DNA of 64,000 bases, taken from contig NC_081842.1 in assembly GCF_963259705.1 (NCBI RefSeq), positions 92,246,433 to 92,310,432 of the forward strand, written 5' to 3'. Each line of letters begins with the position of its first letter. Within the stretch, counting starts at the first letter, position 1. Below are positions 46,746-59,581 of this stretch, one piece after another. The DNA is from Myotis daubentonii (lineage: Eukaryota; Chordata; Mammalia; Chiroptera; Vespertilionidae). Both the position numbers and the translations under genes were made by a program. Under the pieces are notes generated by a model. That model searched no databases. It had not been told where the DNA came from and saw nothing but the letters and a program-made list of their open reading frames with translations.

Positions 46746-48672
46746 ACTTGTGACACCATACATGCCACAGGCACTTCTCATGTCTTTCTTGTCCTCGTCC
46801 TATGTCACATTCTCTACTGTTTAAATAAATTACAGTAAATACTTCCAAATCCCTGATACGCTCTATGGCCACCTCTGAATAAGTACACTTCTGAATTAGG
46901 AGTAAATGGGTTGACTTATATCCCCCCCAATCATGTCCACCTGGGATCTCAGAATGCAACCTGATTTGGAAATTGGGTATTTGCAGGTGTGCTTAGGTTA
47001 AGATGAGGTCATACTAGTTTAGGGTGAGCCCTGAATCCAATGACTTATAAAAAAAGTAGAAATGTAAATATCTTAAAACTATTCTTTTCACATTCTACTA
47101 ATAGGGTGATCTAATATGGAAGGTAAATTATAAGCAGAAGGTGATTAATGAACATGAGCTGAGTGCATAGGTGCTACAGAGATTAATTGCATATTTGATT
47201 GAACGAAGCTATGATAGGCAGCCACATCCATCCCACAAAAGGAAGAGTTTTGAGATTGACAAAAGAACATTGTAAGACTTTGGAAGTTCCCCTTCTATGA
47301 AGTAGAACAGGTAATATCAACTTTGGAACTTTTGACTCGGTGGTTTTTTGTTCTGTGCTTGTATATCCGACCAAACCTAGCTTCTAAATGATACATTCTT
47401 TTTTTGGAAAGTTAATACATTTAGCAAGTGCAGTTTCATTCTTAGAGGCCCAGAAATATTTTAAGTTATCTTGTAGATCTTCATGCTGATCCATTATGCT
47501 GGTGCTAACATTTAGTATAATAGGAAAAACAAAATTCTCCTAATTTCTCATTTTTTGAGGATGCTTCATTACATTCTAAAAGAATGACACTATAGCCACT
47601 TTACAGAAATGTATATTAAAATTAAAATTATATAGAATCAAAATTTAAGTAACCTTAGCTTTTGCATATAACTAGCTCTAGGATCACTATGATTTTAAAA
47701 TAAAAGTAACAATAATGATAATAGTATTGCTTCTATTTTGTTCAAAGTTCCTGTTTACATTTTCTTTCTACCTAAAGTTTAATGGGCAGTTCAGGCACTG
47801 TGCTTACTGATGTATGAAATCCTTAAAGCGGGTCACTTTTTACTTTTGGAAATTTGCTATAATAATAGCCAAATTGAGTTAGTGTAATTCATTCACTCAT
47901 ATTCAGAGAAACGGAAAAGACTTTCGAGTCAGGAGAATGACAACCTATTACTAACAAAGACCGCGATGCGCAGCTTTTCATTTCTGCCGTCAGAGAAGCC
48001 TGCACCTTCCTGCCAAATTGTGTTCAATACACATTTGCTGGGGTGAGCTGTGCGATAATTAGAGCTATCACTAAGTCATTACCACATTAGACTGCTTCTA
48101 GTGCCCTTTCCAGTACCCGTAGGGAAAGTCCATCTCCCACTCCTGGTGGAGAGCCGCCATCATTCCCTGCAAGTCAGCACTGCTCATCCTCCTACAGGAA
48201 ACAATCTGAAAAGTGCTGTCTGAGAGAGGGAAAATTGGATACTTGAATGTAAGGATGCATCCTTCCAGATCAGGAAAGAAAAACAAAACAAAACAAAACA
48301 AAACAAAACAGAAAACACGGTCAAAGGAACTTGAAGCAGCTTGGAGCAATTTCTTTTACTCAATTTGGAGGGCATTTGTGAGGAGAAAAGGGAGAAGGGG
48401 AGGTTTATTTTAAGTAATTGTTGGGAGAAAGTGTAAGAATTGAGGGTTTGAGTGTTTCGGAGTGGGAAAGGTTCAGTACCTGATGATTGAACACCTAAAA
48501 ATAAATTAGAAAGAATTAGCTCTGAGGGCAGAGAGGAAAGTAAAGGATAGCACCACATGACCTGGGTTTAGTTTTGCAGAACTCCCTCATTTGCTACATA
48601 TTTCCATGGTTAGAGTGTTCTCTCATTTCATTTTGTAATCTGACATATTCCACCTTTACCACCAAACTCCTA
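46746..48672. other. No gene seen; old repeat at about 46905-47065, (AAAAC)n at 48281-48311
   Basis: The 46905-47065 stretch (TATCCCCCCCAATCATGTCC, then TTAAGATGAGGTCATACTAG) is a common old mammalian repeat, probably the same family as 4910-5310 in the other orientation. The rest is unassigned. Frames of up to 124 codons at 48100-48560 on the minus strand owe their length to the (AAAAC)n tract and low complexity. Confidence 0.45.
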
Positions 48673-48938
48673 TCCTATATAATAAAAGGCTAATATGCAA
48701 ATTGTCCCCTCAGGAGTTCAACAGGGAGACTGGGAGTTCAATCGCTCTCTATGACGTGTGCTGACCACCAGGGAGTGGAACAGAACATTGCGGGCAACCA
48801 GCGGAGGCAGTGGGGCCCTGAGGGAGTGAGGGAAGGAGGAGGTGGGGAGGCCAGGAGGTTGGGAACCTAATCAGCCCTGATCATGGGCCAGGCCTAGGGA
48901 CCCTACCCGTGCAAGAATTTTGTGCACTGGGCCTCTAG
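48673..48938 (+). mobile_element. Short intact Helitron (HeliBat-like), 266 bp
   Basis: TCCTATATAATAAAAGGC starts at 48673 after A. The 3' hairpin arms TGCAAGAATTTTGTGCA precede CTAG at 48935-48938, followed by T. This is one of the cleanest complete non-autonomous copies in the window. Confidence 0.93.
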
Positions 48939-48944
48939 TCTTAA

Positions 48945-49108
48945 CCCTTTGCAGGCCAATTTTATTTTTGGAATTCAAACAATCTGGTCCAAATTAATTG
49001 ATGGAATTGAATGTTGAACTGCTTTGCGGTGTTGACCTCAGCCTTGATGTTGGACCTGCTCCTAGCGCCTGGTCTGTGGAGTCAGCCTCGACGCTGGACC
49101 AAGAAGGG
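48945..49108. mobile_element. piggyBac-like MITE, 164 bp
   Basis: Flanked by TTAA at 48941-48944 and 49109-49112, with ends CCCTTTG... and ...AGAAGGG giving a short CCCTT terminal inverted repeat. Two diverged copies of a GTTGACCTCAGCCTTGATGT / GTCAGCCTCGACGCTGGACC-like segment lie inside. TTAA target and CCC/GGG ends fit piggyBac; no transposase. Confidence 0.75.
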
Positions 49109-49125
49109 TTAAAATAAACTCCTCT

Positions 49126-49343
49126 AGTCCAGCTGGCATGGCTCAGTGGTTGAACATTCACCTATGAACCAGGAGGTCACAGTTCGATTCCCAGTCAGGG
49201 CACATGCCAGGGTTTCAGACTTGATCCCTAGTAGGGGGCATGCAGGATGCAGTTGATCAATGATTCTCTCATCATTAATGTTTCTATCTCTCTCTCTCCC
49301 TCTCCCTTCTTCTCTGAATTCAATAAAACAATATTTTTAAAAT
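49126..49343 (+). mobile_element. Ves SINE
   Basis: Plus-strand SINE with B-box-like AGTTCGATTCCCAG and a CT-rich stretch. The duplication AAATAAACTCCTCT (about 49112-49125) matches AAATAAACTCCCCT at 49344-49357. It inserted at the edge of the piggyBac element. Confidence 0.92.
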
Positions 49344-49357
49344 AAATAAACTCCCCT

Positions 49358-50353
49358 CTTCAAAGCAGCAAAATCAGAATGCAGTTGTCAGAGTAACTAA
49401 AGTAAGGGGCTAAGGCCTTGATAAATATAAATGTAGTATGCGGTATTAAAGTTGTCATATTGTGGAAATAAAATTTTCTGGGAATGAGAAGACATCTTGA
49501 AATTCTGTATCACCAACTAATAGCTATTCTGAGTCTCAATTTTTATATGCATAAATTAAAGATACTAATACTGGCCCTTTCTGCTTCATAGACGTGCTAT
49601 AAGATTCAGAAGATCAAGGTAAAAACCTTTTATAGTTCAAAATTAGTATGTAAAGATGAGGTAACTATCCTGGTGAGGAAGAGTAAAATGCTATCTGCAA
49701 CTAAGACAAACCTTTAACAAAGTATATAAAACATACAGATATTGAGTTAACATGGAATGTGTTTTATGTACAACAGACTCAGTTAAACATTTTTGGCTTA
49801 TTTTCACCTTCACAGTGTAGAGCTCACCTCTGTGTTAAGTCCTGCTGACATTTTCAGTATTTCCCCCTAAGAAACAGCAGCATCCTTGCTGAATGGTCGC
49901 TATTCTTTATGTACAGATGTTGACTCATCTGGAGTGAATGCACTATGGAAAGGAGAATTGGGATTTTAATTTACTAAGCAGGGAAGCAAATTATGTAATT
50001 AGCTGATAAGCAGTTAAGCAGAAATGTAACAGAAGTAATTTTGTAGGGAACACATTGGAATCACACAAGACATACATATTTCTGTGACACAATTTCTGAG
50101 GTTAAGAAATCTATACTCTATGTAGACTTACTGAATTATATTTCACAAAAAGTGAAGAATACTGGAACCTGAAGTTTTCTATTGTTTCCTTGAGATTTCA
50201 TCTTTACTTTTTTATAATCCATTTTTCCCTTTTAACAAAATAGTTTATCATCAAACTATTAGAATTTGATAAGCCAGGATTTACAGAGAGATGGAAGATC
50301 CTTTTATGAGATTTTTACAATACATTCCCTGAGATCTAGTGTAAGTTATAAGA
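49358..50353. other. No gene seen
   Basis: Unassigned AT-rich sequence; no frame or element recognised. Confidence 0.5.
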
Positions 50354-50365
50354 ATATCATCTTTT

Positions 50366-50619
50366 TTTTTTTTAATCCTCATCAAAGGATATTTTTTCCA
50401 TTGATTTTTAGAGAGAGTGGAACAGAGAGGGAAAGACAGAGGGAATTATCTATGGGAGAGAAGCACATCAATTGGTTGCCTCTTGCATGAGCCCTGACCA
50501 GGGCCTTGGCTGGGTTGGAGCCTGCAACCAAGATACGGTGCCCTTGACCAGAATCAAACCTGGACCCTTTGGTCCACAGGCCAAAGCTCTATCCACTAAG
50601 CCAAACCAGGTTGGGTGGG
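50366..50619 (-). mobile_element. Older bat tRNA-derived SINE
   Basis: T run at 50366, then the AATCCTCATCAAAGGATATT spacer absent from Ves copies, and the tRNA-like head on the right. The duplication ATATCATCTTTT (50354-50365) recurs as ATGTCATCTTTT at 50620-50631. Confidence 0.87.
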
Positions 50620-50631
50620 ATGTCATCTTTT

Positions 50632-51955
50632 GAAGAATGTAGCCCCAGTCCTGGTTATCGGTAACAGGGACCATGTTTAGAAATGCACTTGATAAACCCT
50701 AGTGCTTTGAATCATTATATTTAGTACTTTCATAGGCCAGAAGTTTCATGTTAATGTCCAGGGAGATGTAGAGAATTATTATGCCAATGAGATTACATAC
50801 AATGAAATACTATTGCAAATTAATTCCATGCCATCATTAAAAAAATTAATGTGCCTACTTTTAGAAATGTGAAGCATTTTAATATTCTATTTTGATTATA
50901 TTTGAAAAACCCAGGGTGAGCCTTCATGTTTCCTTTTAAATGAAGCTAGGACATTTGCTTTGTTGTTTTTTATATCACTGGCCTGAAATGCTCCATCATT
51001 AAGGACAACTTACAGTGTGATAGAGAGTAGTCAGACATTGAAAAGGGGCAGCCACTGTAACTCAGAACTCACGGAGGTGGTTCCTGGAGAATCACCGAGG
51101 GCTCGGAAATACTTCAAGGGACACTCCCGGGCTCATTCTGAGGTTATTTTTATTTAGCCCTACCTTACTCCCAGAGATCAGAAATGATGAGAAATGCAAT
51201 TGCTTTGGAGCTCAGTGTCACAGAATTCTGACCTCTTAAACTAAGGGCTTGAGTTCTAATGAATGTGTGTGTGTCTCTCTGTGTGCTATTAGCATCATTT
51301 AGGACAGTAGATATTTTCTAAATGGATTGCAATAAGTTAGTGCAGGAAGCTCATAATGGCGATTAATTTTGAATTTATACAGCAGATGTTTGCTCAGTGC
51401 CAAATAAACCTGTTCAATTTACCCCATGTCTTAATGTACCCTATCTATTATTTACATGTGAGCACATGCACCATGGAGAAAAGAAATAGCAAGGGCATGG
51501 CAGGGGTATATCAAGACATCTGGTAAGGTGATTGCTTACAAAATCAAAATCCTTGGCTGCAACTCAAGACTGAAAATAATTTAGAAATAAGACCTCTGTG
51601 TTTTCCTTTGTCTTCACTACCTTGCCTCTAAGACTTCATACTGTCAGCTCTCAGGTTATCAGTGCAAGTATAGTATATTTTACAATCAAATACATTAAAG
51701 GAATGTGGGGCAATACAATTAATTTTATTTTCTTAGTCTAAATATTTTCATTGTCATTGGCACAAACCAAATACTTGGTAGCATTTCTACTAAAATAAAT
51801 TCTTCATAAATTTAGAACACAATACATTTTAAAGAATTTGATGCAAATCTGTGTTCTCTTCTACTTGGATGATAATTATAATTATAGGTGTTAGTTCAGT
51901 CAAGCAATAAAATCTAGTGCTACATATCAGAAACTACAGATGAGTAGTTGGAAAT
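50632..51955. other. No gene seen
   Basis: Apparently unique sequence, about 1.3 kb, without long frames or recognised repeats. Confidence 0.5.
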
Positions 51956-51969
51956 ATCACAAATTAATT

Positions 51970-52209
51970 AATTTTTTATTTTATTATTTCAAATATATTT
52001 TTATTGATTTTTTTATATATTTTTATTGATTTAAGAGGAGAAGGGAGAGGGAGAGAGATAGAAACATCAATGATGAAAGAAAATCATTGATCAGCTGCCC
52101 ACTGGGGATCGAGCCTGCAACCCAGGCATGTGTCCTTGACCAGAATTGAACCTTGGACCCTTCAGTCCGCAGGCCGATGCTCTATCCACTGAGCCAAACA
52201 GGCTAGGTC
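51970..52209 (-). mobile_element. Ves SINE with duplicated tail motif
   Basis: Minus-strand SINE; the tail motif TATTTTTATTGATTT occurs twice (about 51997 and 52018). Target-site duplication ATCACAAATTAATT (51956-51969) against ATCACAGAGATTAATT (52210-52225). Confidence 0.88.
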
Positions 52210-52225
52210 ATCACAGAGATTAATT

Positions 52226-54241
52226 TTTTAAACAAATAAACCTTGAGGGAAGAGTAAAGGGTAGTAAAAAAATAGTATTTCTTCCACCTAATATAATTGT
52301 CCCATAATTCCTTCAAAGACCAAATGTCCTTTTTCATACCAGATTACAACATTTAAACTGGAGTGGAGAATGGGACCATTAAGGTTTGAATATAAAATAC
52401 TGGGTGAAAAAGGCATTTCTGTTTGAATGAGTATAGAGCTGCCATTACACTTACCCTGCGTGTATCCTAGACCTTGGGTATACAGAAAATGGAAAGTTGT
52501 ATCAACTAAAGATAACCAAAACAGAAAGGAAGAAAAATAAAAACCACAAGGCCCTAATTGTTAAAAATAAATTGACTCAGATTAATGCTGCATTCAAATT
52601 GAAGCCTCATCAACCTTCCTTTTAGAATATTGCTGCTTTGAAATATGAATTATCAAAGTAGTTGACCTTAATAGCCAGATTAAGGGGGAAATTGTATATT
52701 TTTCATTAAGTTTAATGTCACTAAATTCTTTAAGTGCATATTTTTCTCACAAAGCTTTAGATCCTACAATAGGATTTAGGAGACCTTTCATCAGCATGCC
52801 TTAACTCCCTAATGTAAAAAGAAGGGTAGACATACATTTTTAATTCATGGACTTGACCATGCTTTGTTGTTAAGAGAATTAAGATTCTTCCTTACTTTCC
52901 CATTTGTTTTGAGTCAACCAGAAAAATGTAATTCAATCAGAAGACGGAATATTACATCATCTTTGAGCAAACCTTTATTAGTTTATCGAGAACAGGAATG
53001 GAATGCAATATATCTTAATTTAGTCTAGCCTTTCTAACAGCATGATGATTCTTTAATATATGGTATTTTGGATATTCTAAGTAATAAAATTATATTTCAT
53101 TGGTGGGGGATTGTGATTAGTTATTTTACTGAAAATTCAATATGCAAACACTTTTGAACTTTTATAACCAATCCAACAAAGGCCGATTTTGACTGTGACA
53201 TGAAAATTTGTAAAACATGTTTTAATATAATGTAGGTTATGAAAAGTCTTTTTTTATTTCACCAAAGTGCCTAGCTAAAGGCAGATGTGAATCTAGTAAA
53301 AAAGTTAATCAGTTTAGCACTGCTGAGGCATTTCATGCTCTGCACTGGGATTTTTTATCTCCCGAAATGGAAGGAGCTCAGTGCTTACTTAGTATGGCAG
53401 GAGTGACTACAGAACGGCTTTCCGGATGCAGTTGATGGAGACCTGTACTGTTAGTGGTATTTCCATAGAAATTTAGAAAATAGGAAGCACAATATACATA
53501 TCTTTCTTTATAAAGCAATTGCCATTCTGTTACTTTTCAAAATTTGATTTTGATAATTCTACCTTAACTCTTCATGAGATGAAAGGTTCAAAATAGTTTT
53601 TTGCTCTGTTGCTTAATTAGAAAAAGAAAAAAAAAACTTAGATTTTATATAATGAAACATTTAAATGTTTTATTTAAAAAATGCTTATATTGATGACAGT
53701 TGTATTCTGGTCCCATGTCTCAGGACTTTGGAAGTTGTCACTCGATTCCAACAAAATTAAAATGCTGAATAGACTGAAAATCAGCAATTCTTCTGGGATC
53801 TGTAGGGTGATGAGGACACAAGATAAACCATGGCCCTCAACACCGGGGAGAAAGTCAGGCAAATTCAGGGGTCCCTGTCCTATCAGAGAAAAGACTCATT
53901 AGCAGAAAGAGCCTTGGGGCCTAGTGCTGGAGGAGTAGGAAAACAAAATATAATTGATAAATTCCCAGAAGCTCAATGTGAATAACTCTGAAAGTTAAAA
54001 ACTCCAAGGTGGACTCATCATGGAGAAGAGGAAGGGAGTGCCACTTGCTGAGATTTGCCTCTGAGAGCTCCACTAGGTTCTTGCAGTAAATATATGAGAA
54101 AAATCCCGTCAAGCTTCAGGCAGGGGGAAGGGAAAGGGACTATTTTGAAAGACATCAGAGTACTTTGTTTTTCTTAATAAGGCTTGTCTTCATGGGAACC
54201 TAGTTATCTGGAGGCTAATCTGCTAGGGTATTATTGGAGAA
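52226..54241. other. No gene seen
   Basis: Two kilobases of apparently unique DNA. Two overlapping frames on opposite strands near 53674-53902 (62 and 73 codons) have no recognisable domain. Confidence 0.45.
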
Positions 54242-54458
54242 TTAGAGGCCCACGGGTAGGGTCTCTAGGCCTGGCCGGAGATCAGGGCCAATCGGGGCAT
54301 TCCGGCTGCTGGCCAGGGCCTTCCTTCCGGCTGCCAACTGGGGCCTTCTTTCCTTTTGTGCTATCTCCTGGTGGTCGGTGCACATCATAGTGAGCAATCA
54401 AACTCCCAATTGAACTCCAGAGGGGACACTTTGCATATTAGCCTTTTATGTATATAGA
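54242..54458 (-). mobile_element. Short Helitron (HeliBat-like)
   Basis: Minus-strand 5' TCTATATACATAAAAGGC at 54458 followed by T; 3' end degraded to CTAA (TTAG at 54242-54245 on the plus strand). The 3' hairpin is lost. Similar to 59992-60212. Confidence 0.82.
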
Positions 54459-54699
54459 TAACATAGGGGAGGGAAATACCCACTCCAACCCAATCTAGCC
54501 CTCCTATCCCACCTAAGGGGGAAATAAAAACTGAGAAATGTTTGTGAAGTTCACAGTTCTGAGGCACAGTCCCTATAAGACTGAGATCTAATGATAGGAC
54601 TATAGAATACTTCCCTTTTCTCCACACCTTTCCACCACATTTCTAAAGGACAATTCCCAATGATTCCTTTTACCTAGTATATCATGTACAGCTAGCAAT
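54459..54699. other. No gene seen
   Basis: Short unassigned stretch; the 80-codon minus-strand frame crossing from the Helitron has no known domain. Confidence 0.45.
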
Positions 54700-56235
54700 A
54701 AAAAATTACAGGCTTACCAAAATTAAAAAATAAAAATAGGATACAAAGCAAGCAATGGAAGCAAATATGGCAGGTATATTAGAATTATCAGACCAGACAC
54801 TTAAAAGATCTATGATTACTATAATAGGCTAGGGGCTCTAATAGAGAAAGTAGACAGAATACAAAAAAAGGATGGATAGTGTAAAACACACCTTCACAAA
54901 TTAAAAAAAAAGAAGAAAAAGAAAAGAAATCATACAATAGCTCCTTTTAGGCCACAATGGAATTAAATAAAAATTAGTAACAGAAAGATAACTAAAAATT
55001 CCTAAAATATGTGAATATTAAATAATATACTTTTAAATAACACATGGGTCAAAGAATAAACCTCAAGAGAAATGGAAAAAGAGTTTGAACTAATTGAAAA
55101 TGAAAAGATTATTATCAAATTTTGTGCGGCACAGCAAAAGGGCAATTTATGGTATTGAATGCATATATTAGAAAATAAGAAATATATTAATCAATAATCT
55201 GAGTTTTTACCATAGGAAATAAGAAAAAGAGGGGAAAATTAAATCAAAAATAAGCATAAAAAAATAACCAGAATTAGATCAATAATTACTGTCATTGAAA
55301 ACAAAAACTCAATAAGTAATTCAATAAAATTAAATTTTGTTGAAAAGTGCTACTAGGTTGATAAGTGTCTAGCTGGACTAATTAAGAATAAAGAGACAAG
55401 ACACAAATTGTTAATATTAAAAATAAAAAGGGATATATATATATCCTATATACATAACAAGGATAATAAAGGAATATTCTGAACAACTCTATGTCTACAA
55501 ATTTAATGACCTGGATAAAATGGACAAGATATAAGCTGCCAAAACTCACAGAAGAAGAAATGGGGAATTTGAATAGGTCTATGTCTATTAAATAAATTTA
55601 AATGTTAATTAATAACTTTCCTAAAAAGAAAGACCAGGTCCAGATGGGTTCACTAGTGAATTATTTCGAACATTTAAGGAAGAAATGATTCCAGTTGTTT
55701 GTAAAATCTCTTCCAGAGGATAGAAACAAAGAGAACACTTTCTTATTTGTTCTATAAGGCCAGAATTATTCAAATACCAAAATCATAAAAGGGATTATAA
55801 GAAAAGAAAACTGCAGACAATTTCTCTCATAATCATAGTTACAGAAATCATAATCATAGTTAACAAAATATTGGCAAATTGAATCCAACAGTAAAGAGAA
55901 TTATACACCATGAAATAGTGTGATTCATTCCAGATATACAAGGCAGGTTCAACATTTGTAAATGAATTAAGGTAATCCGGCATGTTAAAAGGACTATACT
56001 AGAAAAATCACATGATCATATCAGTAAATGTAGAAAAAGCATTTGATAAATTCAACAACCATTCACAGCAAAAACTCTTAATCAAGTAGGAATCAAAGGA
56101 AACTTTCTCTGAATGATAAAGACTAAAAAACCTACAGGTGATGTTATACTCAATGCTAAGAAACTTGAATCTTCCCCACTAAATCCAGGTAGAAGGCAAA
56201 GGTTATCCCTTCTCACCAATACTGTCAACAGTTTT
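54700..56235 (+). mobile_element. Old L1, ORF2 region, heavily decayed
   Basis: Plus-strand ORF2 remnants can be followed: the block near 55620-55680 (CCAGGTCCAGATGGGTTCAC, the PGPDG motif of the reverse-transcriptase fingers), then 55900-56060 and the segment before FADD near 56190. No frame over 60 codons. Boundaries are approximate. Confidence 0.75.
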
Positions 56236-56688
56236 TTCTTTTATTCTATCAAGTAATATTTTATATTAAAATTGGTTAATTTTATTAAATTCATTTTTTA
56301 CAATAAATTGTTCCCCTTGTATTTTGGAAATGTTATTATTTACACTATTCAGAAAAGGCGTATGTCACAATAGACATGCATTCTTAGTGTGGCTTCTGTC
56401 ATCCTTTGTGCCTATTAAACTGCACAGCCACAGTTAGGAGGGCCGATGGGCTTCCTCAGCGTTCCTATGGAACCTGAATCCCTATTATGAACTCCGAGGA
56501 AGACAAGTAATTGGCCTCCAGTCATTTGTGATGTAAGCAATGGAATTGTGACATACAATTTACATATTTTGAGGCCCTTTCCCCCATACCTTTCTTGAAT
56601 GTAGATCAATTCACTTGTTCTTATTTTTTATCTTACTTTATACCGAAGAGTTCATTTTAATCTTACATTTAATTTTTTTATACTTAAA
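56236..56688. other. No gene seen
   Basis: Unassigned sequence; a 64-codon minus-strand frame at 56415-56609 has no known domain. Confidence 0.45.
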
Positions 56689-56848
56689 CTAGAGGCCCAG
56701 TGCACAAATTCATGTATGGGTGGGGTCAGCCGATTGGGCCGGGCAAGTTGGGGAGAGGGGCTGCAGGTGGTTGGTGGGTTGGCCCCACCCCCTGCTTGAA
56801 CTCCCGGTTGAGGGGACAATTTTCATATTAACCTCTTATAATATAGGA
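56689..56848 (-). mobile_element. Minimal Helitron, 160 bp
   Basis: CTAG at 56689-56692 after A, decayed hairpin, and minus-strand 5' TCCTATATTATAAGAGG at 56848 followed by T. It is the shortest Helitron here: almost only the two termini. Confidence 0.88.
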
Positions 56849-57010
56849 TACTTTTCTTAAACTGTAAGACAGAATAATGGAGCAAACATTTTGACTTTAC
56901 TTCTATCCTATTTTGTTAAATTATTAAACATTTGTTTATTGTGCACAGATTTTATTTTTAAATAAATTGTGCTCTTAATCTAAAAAAATGAAAATATCTT
57001 CACTTCATAT

Positions 57011-57459
57011 TGAGGAGATGGAAGAGGGACAGTTAAATAGGGAAGGGGTCACGGGAGAGAACGAAGGCAGGGAAGTCCAAGAATAACAAGATATAGCTTG
57101 CTGACTAGTTGCTAAGGCAACCCAGCTGGGCAAAATCCCAGCTGGGCAGGAGTTGCTGGGGCAACCCAACTGGGCAGGGAAGAACCAACACCTCTTCACA
57201 GAGAGCTTCCTCTACCCTAGACAGAGAGCTTCCTCTATGCGTAGGAGAAGAGTTTCCATGGAAGAACCAATCAGAAGCCAGCAGGGCATATATATACCCC
57301 TAAACAGGGTGCTTAGGTGGAAACCTACTTGGGTCCCCTCCCTACTAGAGGAAGTCTGTATATCTCTCAAACTTTGCTTTAGCTTTCGCTTTCCCGTGAA
57401 CTCATTTTTCAATATTGGTAGACAATGAACTCAGACCCTAACACCACATCCTGGTATCA
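57011..57459 (+). mobile_element. Candidate solo LTR of an endogenous retrovirus
   Basis: 449 bp bounded by TG at 57011 and CA at 57459, with ATAT at 57007-57010 and 57460-57463 as a possible 4-bp target duplication (weak, as ATAT is low-complexity). U3-like features: a 26-bp direct repeat (AGTTGCTAAGGCAACCCAGC at 57107, again at 57151), a 17-bp repeat ACAGAGAGCTTCCTCTA at 57198 and 57221, CCAAT near 57268 and a TATATATA box near 57290. No clear poly(A) signal and no internal retroviral sequence beside it, so it would be a solo LTR. Class I (gamma-like) fits the 4-bp duplication but is an inference. Confidence 0.6.
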
Positions 57460-57621
57460 ATATCACTAATTTAATAAGCAATTTATGTATATAAAGTAAA
57501 ACATGAAACATTCCAACAATACTAGTATCCAATATAGACACTTATGTGTGATGAATTCATCTACTTTAATATAAATGAATTAGGGGTATTATCAACTTAA
57601 CCTTATTTAAAAAGTGCTGCT

Positions 57622-57790
57622 CTTGCTGGGTGGCTCAAGTTGGTTGGAGTGTCATCCCACACACCAAAAGGTTGCAGGTTTGATTTGCTGATCAGGAAAC
57701 ATACCTAGGTTGTTCCCAGTCGGGGCACATGAAGAAGGCATCAATGTTTCTATCTCTTAAAAAAATAATTAAAAACATACTCGGGTAAGG
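57622..57790 (+). mobile_element. Older tRNA-derived SINE, degraded
   Basis: Plus-strand head GGTGGCTCAAGTTGGTTGGAG (A-box-like) and GCAGGTTTGATTTGC (B-box-like), then a short CT stretch and an A-rich tail. No clear duplication. Confidence 0.7.
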
Positions 57791-57847
57791 ATTAAAAACA
57801 GCAACAACACAAAAAACAATGCTAAGTAAACATCCTTTCTATATATA

Positions 57848-57974
57848 CAGGGTGTCTCTCTACAATGTATACACACTGTAATAGCTGCTAGCTCAGTTTT
57901 GAAAATTAAATGTATTTTAATAAACACTGCCTTTATAATTATTCAAAGTGCGTGTATACATTTTTGGGACACTA
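57848..57974. mobile_element. mariner-type MITE, about 127 bp
   Basis: Ends CAGGGTGTCTCTCTACAATG and, reversed, TAGTGTCCCAAAAATGTATA share a GTGTC...AATGTATACAC inverted repeat. TA dinucleotides flank it. Non-coding. Confidence 0.7.
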
Positions 57975-59581
57975 TATTGTGAACTTCTCTGATTACTTCC
58001 TTAGGATAAATTTTTGCAATAAAAATGTTTTTAAAGACTCATAAAGGGATGGATACTACTTAAATATTGAATATATTATTCATTGCCACCTGGAAGGTTG
58101 TACCCAATAACCTTATATCAATTACATGTTAGAGTGTTTGTGTTCACAAGAGCATACCAGTATTACATATTTAAAATAATGTGTACAAAAATGGTTTTGT
58201 TTTGTATTTATTTGATTGTTAGGAAGAGTCATATTTTTAAATTGCCAGTTACTGGCAAGAATAGTTAAAATGCTAAGGATATTCTTATAATTATATTTTA
58301 TCTATGTTGCCAAATATTAGTTTTTATTTTATGATTTATTTTTTCCAGCTTTATTGAGATATCATTGACATTATATAAGTGTAAGATATACAATGTGATG
58401 ATTTCATACACATGTATATTGTGAAATGCTCACCACAATAACGTTACTTAACATATTCTTTACCCTACATAATTTCCATTTTATTATTGTTGTTATAGTG
58501 AGAATATTAAAACTCTGCTCTCATAGCAACTTTTCAATATACAGTGTAGCCATAATGTACATTAGATTGCCTGAACTTATACATACTATAACTGGATGTT
58601 TGTATCCTTTCACCAGCATCTACACAGTTTTTTTCTGCCCCTAAGTCTGTGGTAACCACCAGTCTTCTTTCTGTTTATGAGTTCAATGTTTTTAGATACC
58701 ACATATAAATGAGATTATACAGTATTTGTCTTTCTGTGTCTAGCTTATTTCACTGATTATAATGCCCTCAAGTCCATCCATGTTATCACAAATAGTAGGA
58801 GTTCCATCTTTTTTTTCTGGCTGAATAATATTAAAGTTATATATATATATATTTGTGTGAGAGAGTGTAGTCATATTTTCTTTATGCATTTCTATCAATG
58901 GATATTATTTTCATGTCTTGAGTATTGTGAATTATTCTGCAATTATCTATTCATGTACTTGTTGGGCAATTGTATATCTTTTGGGAAAAAAAAGGGCTAT
59001 TCATATCCTCTAAAAAAATTTGCTATAAGTGGTAGGAGTTTCTTATATATTTTGGACATTAACTCTTTAATATATAATATATACTATATATTATTTATTC
59101 TCTATGAATATTTTCTCTCATTCCAGAGGTTTATTTTTCATTTTGTTGATCTCTTTCTTTTTACTGAGTGGGAGGTTTTTAGTTTAAGGTAGTCCTACTT
59201 GTTTTTCTTACTGTTGTTTGTGCTTGTGGTGTCATATCCAAAAATAGCATTGCCATAACCAATGTTAAGCTTTTTCTCTATGTTTTTATTTTTTTTCCAT
59301 GAGTATTACTGTTTCAGGTCTTACATTTAATTCTCTAATCCATAGCAATTTAAATTTTCTAAGTGGTGCAATATAAAGGAGCAGTTATGTGCTTTTACAT
59401 ACAGTTTGTGCAAAATGATTTATTGACTAGACTATCCTTTCCCCACAGTGTGTTCCTAACACCCTTGTCAAATAGGATTTTTTTTCTATTTCTGTTAAAA
59501 ATGCCATTGGACGTTTTCAGAGATTGCATTGTGTCTGTAAATTGCATGGGGACTATAGATATTTTAATAATATTAATCCTT

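Noticed and set aside
48098..48558. Phe/Leu-rich minus-strand frames
   Set aside because: Their length depends on the (AAAAC)n tract read in reverse; low complexity and no domain.
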